DNA of 64,000 nt from the NCBI GenBank assembly GCA_013397455.1, contig VYZB01000237.1, positions 435,291 through 499,290 on the forward strand, given 5' to 3'. This document shows, in pieces, positions 14,031-25,200 of the stretch; position 1 is the first letter of the stretch; each line of letters begins with the position of its first letter. Below the pieces are notes generated by a model. The model did no database searches. It was not told the DNA's origin and worked only from the letters and a program-made list of their open reading frames with translations. The position numbers and the translations under genes were made by a program. This DNA is from Crotophaga sulcirostris. Lineage: Eukaryota; Chordata; Aves; Cuculiformes; Crotophagidae.

Positions 14031-16725
14031 CAATTAAAAATGTATCACTTTGATTTTTGGGTGTCTCATGAACTTTTGGGTAAGTGTCATTAATCCCATC
14101 TGTCTTTATTTTTAATTTCAGCAACTTCACAGAGCCTTAAATATCCAAGATAACAGTTCCAGTTCCAGTCAGGGTAGAGATCTAATGACCTTTACTTTTG
14201 ACCACATCTGTCAGGTTAATTCCTGACTCGATACATTCAGTGACCAGGATATTTCTGTGCTGAACTATATTTTATACTATACATCACTTCATCCAAATAA
14301 AACAAAAATTTTTTCAAGTGAACTAAAGTACTATCTTAGTATTATAAAACAATAATCCTTTTGCTAATTGCCAATCATGGATAGTGGCATAAACTGAAAG
14401 AGACTTTAAAATTAGTGTAAAGAGAATACTTGTATTTCAGCTTTTTGCCGTATTAATGGGGAGAAGTAAAATAGTATGGCCAATTGGCAGAGAAACAACC
14501 GGATTAACTGTGAAAATTAAAGCTTTGTAGAATATTACTTAGAACAGTCCTCTTTTTTAAAAATGAAAAATGTTAATGAATTTCTAAGCATTTGAGTAAA
14601 ATACAAATATAATGATTAAATATACAAAGCAACCTCTTAGTTTAAAAGCATTTTAGCAGCCAGCCAAAACAGTTATAACAGAGGCATATAACCACTCACG
14701 TACTGAAAAAAAAAGTATTCAGTTTCCACTTTGAAGAAGATTATATAATGATATACAAAACTGATTGATGTGATGCACAAGAAGCAACATATCGTCCTTG
14801 TAAGCAGAGGGATTTTTAAGTATGTTCATATATTATTTTACAACACAATATGTCCAGAGCTATTGCAATACTCAATCCTATATGAATTTTTACTGTAAGA
14901 CCTCATATAATTTTATGGAAATCCCAAATTATCAAAATAAATTATTTCTATCTGATCTTCCTCTCATCTCAACATTCAAAGTGCAATTACTATATAAATT
15001 TATTTTTGTTTACACAAAACAGCTAAAATAGAGCAAATTTGAACCAATATATATACGAGGCAGGTTTCATTGCTCTAACATCATTATGAACAGATACAAC
15101 TAGATCCAAGCTAGTTACATGGAGTCAAGGAGAGACAGGAATTATCAGGGAGCAACTCTTTTGGCTGAGGTAGGTATCTGACAAAGGGCAACTCAATTTC
15201 ACTTTGTGGTATCCATTTCTCTTTAACAATTGTACTGGTTGCCTAAGGAAATCACCTACATCTAGGTTTTAGATATTTGAATTTAGGTGAGATGAAGCAT
15301 GTCTTTATTGACTCTTATACAAAGACATTGTAGTTAAATGATGCAAACCGATGAAAGTGGGTCAATGGGGACAGAGAAGATAACAAGAATCTCTAATGCT
15401 TTCAAAGGTCATTTTACAAAGAAAAGAAACACCCCCCAAAAAAGTCTCTATGACTGCACTTCTGACATGGGGCCATGTTACCCTCTACACATTTTGCACC
15501 CACACAATGTGTGGTCTGCTTTGGTTTTACTGGTGTTGCACTGCTATACACAAAGGTGTGCTACTCTTCCCTTTTCACCATCAGCAGGCGAACAGTAATG
15601 CTCGTCATGCAGAGATTATGTGTTGCGTACATTGTACTGGGCATGTGTTGTTTGCATGGACCAACTGACTGTTTCCAGGTCACAAGCAGGGAAGTAACAG
15701 TGCTTGCCTGAGACAAAACATCTTCACTGCTTTGCTTCTTAGGGGAGAAACTCGTTTATAATTGCATCTTCCGAACAAATTTCTGTAACATGGGGAATAT
15801 TACAAAGCAATTTCTTTATAAAATAACCTTCCTGTCTCTTCTTATGTAATTGCCTACTTCCCCTATATAATGAAGGAAATGTGTATAAATAGATTATACT
15901 AGTTTAGTCACTGATCTGTCCAACATCATGCAAATCTCACTCTTCCAGCTGCAAAGGTACCTTTTTCTTTCGACCCTTGCACTTTGGTTTTGGTCATTTA
16001 CACACAGAACCTTACCCACTCTGCCCTCACAAGTTCCCTTGATCTTTTACTATTACAACTGCAAAGAAATGGAGACTGCAGCTGGAGACTGTATAGGAAC
16101 ATGGATTTATATTAAACTTTCAGTGCAACTGGTATTTAGACAAAGAATTTGCCTGCAGTTGGCAGGAGAATGAGGTAGATTAAATTGGTTTGATGTTGTA
16201 AGGAAGGGAGTGATATTTTTATATTTTAATTAAGAGATAGTAGCAGCTAGGAGAGGGCAGCAAAGCAAGAGAAGGGAGTAGAGAAAAAGAAAGGAAATAA
16301 AACAGCAACTTGCAGGAAAATATGAATAAATAAGATTACTTTCTAGATTCTGTATAGTAAAGCAAGAGGTTATAACAGGATGAATATGAGAATCTGGAGA
16401 TAACAGGAAATATAAGCAGGACTTCAATTATAATATGTTTGAAATGACCCATTTATCCTACAGTCTGCAACGGAGAATAATCTGTCAATCAGCAAGGCTA
16501 ATTTTAAAAGGACATTCTGGATATTACTGTTATTTAATGTACCTTGTTTAATATCCTGGTTTTTCAGTAGAAGTGATACATCATGGGTAAGATTCCATTT
16601 CACTGCACATGCTGACTAGTCATTCTTTACTCTTGGAGTAGTCATACTGATTTCAAGGAGACAGCTTAGCAAGTAAGATGCTACTCAGTAAAGCTCAGAC
16701 GTGTTTTGTTTTGTGTATCCATCCA
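14031..16725. other. Unique DNA, no gene recognised
   Basis: No exon or transposon could be supported. The patch 15430-15710 is somewhat richer in GC than its surroundings and stays open in three frames (69-90 codons), but none of these translations resembles a known domain. A purine-rich patch lies at about 16230-16320. Confidence 0.5.
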
Positions 16726-17308
16726 TCCAAGGTGATAAATATAGCTGGCAACTAAGACCTACACAGCCATTTGCTTGCTCCCCTCTGGTAGGATGGGGGA
16801 GAGAATCAGAAGGGTAAGAGTGAGAAAACTCATGGGCTGAGATAAAAACAGTTTAATAGATAAAGCAAAAGCCACATGCACAAGCAAAGCAAAATAAGGA
16901 ATTCACTCACTACTGATGTTCAGCCATCTTCAGGAAATCAGGGCTCCATCACGCATAATCGTTACTTGGGAAGACAAATATCATAGCTCTGAACGTCCCC
17001 CTCTTCATTCCTTCTTCTTCTCCCAGGTTTCTATGCTGAGCATGACATCGTATGGTATGGAATAGCCCTTTGGTCAGTAGGAGTCAGCTGACCCAGCTAT
17101 GCCCCTTCCCAGGTTCTTGTGCACCTTGAGCCTACTATTGGTGGAGTGGTGTGAGAAGCAGAAAAGATCTTGATACTGTGTAAGTGCTGCTCAGCAATAG
17201 CCAAAACTTCCATATATTATCAACACGGTTTCCAGCACAAATCCAGAACATAGCCCCATAATAGCTACTATGAAGAAAATTAACTCTATCCCTGCCAAAA
17301 CTAAAACA
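16726..17308 (-). mobile_element. Solo LTR of an avian endogenous retrovirus
   Basis: About 583 bp matching, read on the minus strand, the common avian LTR that runs from TGTCCTGGTTTTGGC to GCTGGGGTTAAACCATGACA. On the plus strand the interior blocks are easy to recognise: GATGGGGGAGAGAATC, GAGATAAAAACAGTTTAATAG, AAGCAAAAGCC, TTCAGCCATCTTCAGGAAA, GAACGTCCCCCTCTTC, GGTATGGAATAGCCCTTTGG and GCTACTATGAAGAAAATTAAC. The LTR promoter would fire toward lower coordinates, and its TATA position (about 17028-17036) has decayed to CATAGAAA. The polyadenylation signal ATTAAA is kept (16852-16857, minus strand). The two termini have lost the exact TGTC/GACA ends and no target duplication is clear. No internal retroviral sequence flanks it, so it is a solo LTR left by recombination. 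Confidence 0.9.
16852..16857 (-). promoter_or_regulatory. LTR polyadenylation signal ATTAAA
   Basis: Within the minus-strand solo LTR, ATTAAACTGTTTTTATCTC lies where this LTR class normally carries its poly(A) signal, downstream of the decayed TATA position. It could still act as a cryptic terminator for transcripts running on the minus strand. Confidence 0.6.
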
Positions 17309-19509
17309 AGCTTTCTCAAATATCTTTGGCATTTTTAATATCATAAACCAATGCTAAACTTTATCTAAGTACCCATCATATTAATGCTGAAATAGTCTAG
17401 TTACCTTACTGGTTTCTTGTAAGAAGATCCACTACATTTAATCGATGTTACAAAAAAATTATCCACCCAGAAATTATGAAAGAAAAATAACTTTCTGGTG
17501 ATGTCTATCACTCTGACTACCTGGAGAATGAACTCAGATGACCTATTTAAATTAAGCACCTAAGCTGCTAGTGTTAATGTGTGTATTCAGCCTTGCATTG
17601 AGTTTTGAAGCATTCAACTTTGACAGCCATATAGAAGAAACAACCATATGTAGCATTTAATAATATCTGACAGATTTGTCAATGATGTTTCCTAGGACAC
17701 AGAAACTTTGGAACGTGTGTAATATGGAATGCATTTTTGAAAGGATGGTCAATTTCTACTCTTCACTCTATCCCTTATTGTCACTGTCAATGCAAAGACA
17801 AATTCATTGATCAGCAGTCTGACCAAAGAGGTACTGAAAGTGCTAACCTTGTACTTTAGTTGATCTGGTTTTTGTGACTCCTTCTTTTCTAAATTCTTAT
17901 GGAAAGTCGTATGTTCAAATTATTTGTTGTGGTTGAAGCCTTAAATTCAGACATTCTGCTTTAGTCAGAAGATGCATTACCTTTAACTCAAGCTAAAGTG
18001 AAATTATCATCATGTTTTCAAAGTAAGCATGACTAGCTGTACTGTATACAACAAAAATTTTTTATACCTTTATTATATGTTAGGTGCAGACACAGAAAAT
18101 CATTTTTATTTTACAGTACTCTGAGGCTTCAACGACTTTTTACCTGAATACTTTCTGCAGCGAGAATAGACATTCTTATTAAGATTATCGGTCTTTCTTT
18201 TTCAAATGGTCTTTAATTTTAGTATGCGGAGGTAGAAGGAACGGTAAATATGCAGATGCAAGTACTTATTATGCCTTACCGCTGTGTATTTGAAAATTTC
18301 TCAGCTTGCAAACCAACATAGATTAACCTATATAAAGAAAAGTATATTTATGAAGAAGATTTGACCTTGACACACTAGTTCCAGAGTCTCCTAAGGCAAT
18401 GAAACATAGTGCTGTTTTAATGGACTTCAATAAAAACATATTGTGGAGGTCAATATGTATAAAAGAATTTGAGACAACAGACTAATGATAGCAATGTTTT
18501 GCAGAATAACGCTGTTTATTTCCCTAGCTAGTGTATTTTTATCCTTGTACTCTTCGCAGTCAGGCATTGTAGTCTTTGCCTGGCTTGTCCTAACAAGAAG
18601 ATTTTTGTAGAAATCAGACAGTGTGAAGTACTAATGGCTTTCCAATTGACTAGACTTGTTTGAAACTAACTTTTGAATATTGGAATCCAAAGTTCTTCCA
18701 TCTCTGCAAGGCAGAATTACTGCTTTTTGCTGGGTCACAAACATATGATTATCTGAATATTTTCCAGGTAATTTCTTAGCTCCTTGTGGTAGAATTGTCC
18801 TTGTTTGTGCATATCTGCACGAACAAGTGAATCATCATAGCCCTTTATTATGGAGGGCTTTTCCCCCCACGCTCTTTTCTAATAACAAAGTGGTAGTAAT
18901 TGGTTTTGACGTGGTGAAACATATTACTTCAGTAGCAGCAATAACAAAGGTGTTAAAAGTATTCTTCTCTGTGCTCAAATGGGGGTAAAGCATAATGTTT
19001 TACTACTCTGTAGGGAGTTATAACAAGCATTTTAAATGTAAAGCTGCAGCGAGCAGTTTAGCAACTATCTGAACTCTGGAGAACAATAAAATGCTTGTAA
19101 ACTCACTTGAATAAGTTCACAACCTAAAGGGAATTAGTGAGAGTGAGAAAAAAATTTTGAAATATTACTCCAATTACTACAATTCCTAAATGCTCACAGA
19201 TGTTATCTGTGATTAGAAAGTTAGTTCACCTTTTTCAAGCCACATAATACACTTTCTAGCCCTTTCCTTTTAGATCAAATGAACGCAGACAAATGTTTGC
19301 AAACACTTGCACTATTTGAAATGTAATTTGATACTTCATGTAATAATTCTCCTGGAAACTTTGGTGATAGAAAAGTCTACTACCATGTACAATCTGACAG
19401 TTCTTCTCCTTCTGATCAATATGTTTCCATCTGCATTTCACATATAAGACAGGATATAATTGTGTTGCCCAGGCATGCTTGTTTGTTTTTTAAAAAATAA
19501 AAAACTAAT
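17309..19509. other. Unique DNA, no gene recognised
   Basis: About 2.2 kb of AT-rich sequence with short chance open frames only. No repeat family was recognised up to the LTR stub at its right edge. Confidence 0.55.
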
Positions 19510-19547
19510 TGTTGTGGGTTAATTCCAGTAGGCAACTAAACTCCACA
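19510..19547 (-). mobile_element. 38-bp LTR terminus stub fused to CR1
   Basis: The plus strand begins TGTTGTGGGTTAATTCCAGT and continues AGGCAACTAAACTCCACA. This corresponds to the outer 38 bp of the same avian LTR class (TGTCATGGTTTAACCCCAGC, CGGCAACTAAGCACCACA). The LTR would extend to the right, but sequence changes directly into the interior of a CR1 ORF2 instead. The rest of the LTR is absent, so this looks like one side of a deletion junction. Confidence 0.65.
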
Positions 19548-20868
19548 GTCTCCTTATATCTTTCTTGAATTGTGGTGACCAGAACTGGACACAGTACTCC
19601 CGGTGTAGCCTAACAAGCACTGAGAGAGTGGAATTATCACGTCCTTTTCTCTGCTGGCAATGCCCCTGTGGATTTGCCTTTGTTGCTGCAGCAATGCACT
19701 GCTGACTCATGTTCAACTTGTTCATCACTAGGACTGCCAGGTCCCTTTCAATAAAGCTGCTCTCCAGCCACCGAGATCCCAGTCTGTACTGGGCTTTTTG
19801 GTTGTGTTGTCCCAGATGCAGGACCTTGCATTTGTCTTTGCTGCACTTCATACAGATCTTGCTCACTTTTTCAGCCTGTCCAGGTCTCTCTGTAAGATGA
19901 CTCTCTGCTCTGACATGCCCACATCACCACCCAGTTTACTATCATTCACATACTTGGTAAGGGTGCTTTAATTGCATTTTGTAGATCATTTATGAACATG
20001 CTGAACAGTGCAGGACCCAGTATTGATCCCTGGGGGACCTCACTTTTGACAGGCTGCCAGCCTGAGTAAATAACATTGATCACCACCCTGTAAGTGTGGC
20101 CTGTTAGCCAATTTCCTACCCATCTTGTAGACCACCTGCCCAATCTGTATCTTGTCAGGTTTTCTAAGAGGTTGGAAAACAGTACTGAATGCTAGGTGAA
20201 CAATATCCACTGCTCTCCCCATGTGATTGAGTTAATCAGGCATAATTTGCCTTTGGTAAATCGATGCTGGCTTTGCTAGATCACCTGCTTCATTTGGCTT
20301 CTAATAGTTTCTAAGAGGACTTGTTCAATTACTTTTCCATTACTTTTTTTGGGATCAGAGTAAGACTAATGGGCCTATAGTTTCCTGAGTCTTCTTTTTA
20401 GTCCTTCTTGAAGATGGATATGACATTTGTCGTCTTTCAGTCATCAAGGATACCCCCCAATCTCCACAACTTTCCAAAGATTAGAGACAATGGATAGTGG
20501 CCTTGCAAAAATGTCAGCCCCTTCTCTTAATAACTTGAGGTGGATTTCTTCTGGATTCATAGATTTATGTGGGTTCAACCCTTGCAAGAGACCATAGACC
20601 AGCTATTCCACCACTACTGCTGGGTCAACACGTGAGTTGTGGCCACTTTATCCTACCATCTAGGGTCCAACTAGTAAAGGCAAAAATGGTATTGAGAACC
20701 TCTGCCTTGTCAGTATTAGCAGTAACTACTTTTCCTACACTGTTTAGCAAAGTGCCTATGTCTTTCCTGTGCTTCTACTTACTGCTTATGCATCTGAAGA
20801 ATGCTTTCTTGGGTTTTTTTGACATCTTTAGGCAATTTAAATTCTCGCTGAGACTTAGCCATTCATGA
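19519..20868 (-). pseudogene. CR1 ORF2 reverse-transcriptase relic
   Basis: Broken reading frame inside the CR1 fragment. In CR1, ORF2 encodes an endonuclease followed by a reverse transcriptase that copies the LINE RNA at a nicked target. Here the order on the minus strand is: a block like NPEEIHLKLLREGADI (about 20560-20510); RAVDIVHLAFSTVF (about 20216-20175); VPQGSILGPALFSMFINDL (20042-19986); the active-site block at 19941-19952; and the conserved C-terminal YCVQFWSPQ. At the active site the usual FADD reads YVND, so one of the two catalytic aspartates is replaced by asparagine, and it lies in a different frame from the block before it. The first stretch of this frame lies over the LTR stub junction, so its last residues are not CR1. 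It cannot encode an active enzyme. Confidence 0.85.
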
Positions 20869-20900
20869 CTGCATCTCTGCATGTCTGGGCAAGGTTCATG
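19548..20900 (-). mobile_element. CR1 LINE ORF2 fragment, 3' end missing
   Basis: About 1.35 kb of CR1 in antisense, spanning the reverse-transcriptase domain from the linker before it (near 20900) to its C-terminal part (near 19550). Diagnostic minus-strand protein blocks are GSILGPALFSMFINDL, KCKVLHLGQ and REYCVQFWSPQFKKDI. Unusually for CR1, the 3' untranslated region and the ATTCTATG tail are absent on the low-coordinate side, where an LTR stub abuts instead. Many frameshifts and stops show that it is inactive. Confidence 0.93.
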
Positions 20901-21214
20901 TAGAACTACAGACAGACTACTGGTTAATAATTAACTATTAACTATGAAGGCAAAGAATCACCTAGTCAGAAGTTGGTTCAGTGTCTCTCTCCAGCCTATT
21001 ATCTCATCTGTGTGGATGGTTGGGGACTTCCTGAATCACTCATGGAATTAAAAAGTTAAAAGCGTTGGATGTTTTTCCAGGCACAGCCTCAGTATCGAGC
21101 TGTATCACAATCACAACCTAAGAACAAGCTTGATTATCATACTTATAACTTAAATCCCATTGCTTTTGTCACACTTGTCCTATCCAAATTGTTTACAAGA
21201 TAAAAATGGCTTTC
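20901..21214. other. Unique spacer between two CR1 copies
   Basis: About 310 bp with no repeat or gene recognised. A small AT palindrome-like run, TTAATAATTAACTATTAAC, sits near 20925-20943. Confidence 0.5.
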
Positions 21215-22215
21215 ACAGAAGTGTAGATTCATACAACTTAAAAGGGATCTCTAAAGACCTTTTATTCAGAGCAGACCCAGATAGAACAGGATCTCAAGGC
21301 CTTGTTCAATTCCATTTTGACTGTTTCTAGAGATGGAGAGGCTACAACATTTTTGGAGAAAAAATGTTTGGCTTCCCTCGATATGAATATTTTTTTACTG
21401 GTGTCTAATCAGAATTTCCTGTGCTGCAACATTTGACCATTGCCTCTTTTCATTATCATTCTGTACTTCTGAGAAGAGTCTAGTTTGTCTTCTCTATCTT
21501 CTACTATGCAGTAAAATGCAGCAATAAGACTGCTCATTTAAGTTTTTCTTCTTAAAATGGAACAAACCCCTGAACCTTTTTGGTTACCCTCCATGGGACT
21601 CAATCCAATATGTGAAAGTCTTTCTTGGACTGAGAAACCCCAAACTAGATGAAGTAGACTAAAGTTGTTTGCTGCCTGCAAACACTTCACAGTGAGATCC
21701 TAAACAGCTACTTTTTATACCACCAACTCCCAATTTCTAAAAGAATTATACTTCCCCATGTGCAAGACTTGGCATTTGCCTTTGTTGAACTTTCTGAGAT
21801 ACCTGCCAGGCCATTTTCTCCTATATTGCTCTCACAAGACACAGTAGACCTGCCCTCCAGTGGTATCATCTATAAACTCGTTAACATCCCATCCCATTGT
21901 CCTGGCCACTAACAAGCACGTTAAACATCATTAAAAGCAATAACAATCCCTGAGGGATGCCACTCATCATGAGTCCATCTGGATTTTGGATTTCCTATCT
22001 CAATATTTGGATCCCAGAAGTCCAACTAGTTTTCCACCGATGTATCAGATCAATATTTCATCAATATGGCTGTAAGGATATTATGGGAGAACATGTTGAA
22101 TGCCTTGCTAAAAGCAAAGTGAACAATATCTGCTACTCTCCCCATGTCCACAAAGTCATATATCTCATCACAGAAAGCTCTCCACTTCATTAGGCTTGTT
22201 CTGCCTCTTGAAAAG
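21215..22215 (-). mobile_element. CR1 LINE 3' half, older copy
   Basis: About 1 kb of CR1 in antisense. The 3' tail is worn but visible (AGATTCATACAACTTAAAAG, then GATCTCTAAAGACC). It is followed by ORF2 C-terminal blocks: TTCTGAGAAGAGTCTAG, CATGTGCAAGACTTGGCATT, TTGTTGAACTTTC, and a PQG-type reverse-transcriptase block near 21950. It ends within the reverse-transcriptase domain at CTCTCCCCATGTCCAC. It overlaps the same ORF2 region as the neighbouring copy at 19548-20900, so the two are separate insertions and not one split element. Divergence is clearly higher than in the neighbour. All frames are broken. Confidence 0.88.
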
Positions 22216-25200
22216 CAGTAAATTCACAAAGTCACAAAGAAGTCTTCTCTTTACATCTTAGAATTCATTTCTGATGAAAAGAAAATACTAATTTCGTTCA
22301 GTTTCCAGTCACCTTGTTTTAACTAATTACTTTTTATGCATAAGCTCCTACTATGATATTGGCAATTATGTCATTAAAAAGATGTAAGTAAATTGTAATA
22401 CATGAAACATTTATTTAAAGCTCCTAACCGAAAAATGTTACTATTATTTCTACTAATTATAAAACATGCCATTAGTCCTGTAAAACTGCTTAGTAATATG
22501 ACAAGAAAGATTATTATTATTTCAATATTTTGCAGTATTCAAACAGATGTGACATTGCTATATTCAAGAAATTAAGTTAAATACCAGCAACCATCTTGAA
22601 AATAGTTCACAGCAACCATTATTATGTTATCATATTTTAATGAATAAAACAACTTCTGGTTTTCCGTTTCTGTGTGAAGGATAGCATATTCTCATCTTTT
22701 TGTTAAGTTTTTACTCAATAGTTTAAAGGTAGTTTTGGAAGTCTGGTCTACTATTCACCCAACAGGATAAAATTTCAAATACTTCCTGCATTAAAAGAGA
22801 AATGTTTTTGTAAATAGTCACCTTGCTAAAGTTTTCTGTTAGCTTGGACAGTCCAATGTCTTGTAATTTTCCTAGTGTAAGAAAAAATGAGTAGATCTGT
22901 ATTGGAAAGATAGCTAACCAGATAGTCGACATAGTCAATGAATAACGATGGCTAAACTGAATTTGTAGATCTTTAAAAATTGGCTTTTGATAATTATTCA
23001 AAGCAGCTGTAACCCTAAAGGTCTAAGTTTTAAGTGGAAACATAAGCCCTTCACTGGATAAGAGTAACTGGAAAAAAAAATTGTTTGGGCTAGGATAGAG
23101 AAGGTTCTTTCCAAAAAATAACCCAGTGTTCTTCAGCTAAAACAACATGCTGCCAAAAGTGAAGAATAAGAAAATCAGAATGAGGTGGACATAGTGGTGC
23201 CCTTGGTTATATGAAAAATATTAACTCATATCCATGAGCAATGGAATTTTTCTCAAGGGGATTATACCCCAGAAGATGATTAATCTCTCCTACGTTAGTT
23301 TCCTACTCAGAATAGTCCACTGGCAAAGCATGGAACTTCAGTGACTAAATATGTCCTCCACTGAACATTATGAGATCTAATGGTTTTTAGGGAGTTCCAA
23401 CTAGATGATGAAGATAGATAGCGTGAATCTATCCTCAATAAATGGAACGTGTATTTGGGCCAGCAAATATGTTGTGTTAAGACTTCACTGTATCACATTG
23501 GGGTTCAGAATAATGCTCTAGTAGCAAATGCAATTTCTCCTAGTTCTATGTTTGGAAAACATGGTCACAGCACTGATATTATGGACTGACTTCTAAGTAA
23601 CCATTACCTATTGTACAGGAGAAATGCTCTGAAGGTACTGGTCCCATCCTCATTACTGTCTGTTTCGGTGATGTGGAAAGTTATACAGCTAAGTTAAAAT
23701 TCATTTTAGCAACTATAATTTGTCTCCTTTAATCATTAACAGCATCATAAAATCAGAAAACTCCAAATTATATATATTTTATATTACCTAACCAATGTTT
23801 TAGATCTATCATACCACTTGTCACTCTGGCTACAACTGAGATAACAATAAGGAGAATACTTTATATCAGGTGACATATTATTAGATATCTAGAGCTATAT
23901 AATAATCAATAGGCAAATATCAACCATGACTACTGCAACATTTTATCATATGGATTTTTTGGTTTTATATTTTGTTTCTTCTTACACTATTCCATCATTG
24001 AATCCATGATAATATGTGGTTTGTTGAGCTGATAGTGTTACTGATGCTTTGCTGCAAAACATAATAATCAATAAAAACATATAAGGAGACAACTGAGACT
24101 TTGGCAATGTCAGAAAATCTAGAGGGCAAAACAAGTATTATAGGAACAATAAATTATTTGAAGTTATCATATGTACACACATACTGAAGTTTTGTATATG
24201 AAAGATAACACTGTAAAGAAAAATCAAATTATACTAACAATGTAACTTTAAGGTAAGCTAATAGTTATCTGGGAAGAAAAAAAGGTCATAGGAATGTTGA
24301 TTGATTTTCTAAGTGTATTTTGATATGGATCCTCTTCAGTCTGCTTTATGTATTCCTTTATAGCACTTTGGAAAGAAAGGAAGATACATGAAGAAATGCA
24401 ATGTCATTGAAACAGAGCATTGGCAGAGTTAGAACACTACTGGGGACTTAGAGTTATCATCTATGGGATTGATTGAATCACTAATAGCAGCATCATTAAG
24501 TATAAGATGTGCTTCCAGAAGTACTGAAAAACCCCTCATGCAGGCTGTTGCAAAGACTTAGAAGTCTAGCAGTTACACTTGATAATGCAAGCTAAACATA
24601 AACTTAAGGACAAAAAGTAAGCTATCATATTGGAAGGGTGAAACACAATACAACACTACTATCTACACTTCACTAACAGGCATTTGCGTGAGTTTTGTAG
24701 TGCTCCTGAGAAGACTGAAAATGCATCTAAGGAATGTACTAAGTATGTAGAGAAAATATTAAAGGAACATTTTAGCTTCTACTCAAGGTCATTCAAGGTA
24801 TATATTGAGATATTCAACTTTCTCAATGACTTCTTTGAACCTAGACCTTGATTATGCTATAAATACTTCTTTTACTATCAAAGTTATGTTAGAAAGTATA
24901 CAAACCTAATGAAGAAATTTGTTTCTTCATTAAGAATATTCTTCCTAGAGTATCTGGGTTTAAAGACAAATTGTGTGCTCTTTTTTGTCTGTATAATACA
25001 CTTTCCACAAAAACTACATACAATACATGTTTCAGTATCATTTGTAGGGTGTTTATGTATATTATGTTATGTTGTTGCCAAATAATGCTTTAATATTTGA
25101 AAAGAGTGTGTTTTTCAAGTTCTTTAATTTGTTGAATGTCTGAATGACCATTTGAGAAAACAGTCACTCCTTCTCATGCCATGCAGCAATATAATCCTTT

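Noticed and set aside
15396..15711. Overlapping open frames in a GC-richer patch, considered as an exon
   Set aside because: Three frames are open at once, which points to base composition. No convincing splice-site pair or known domain was seen.
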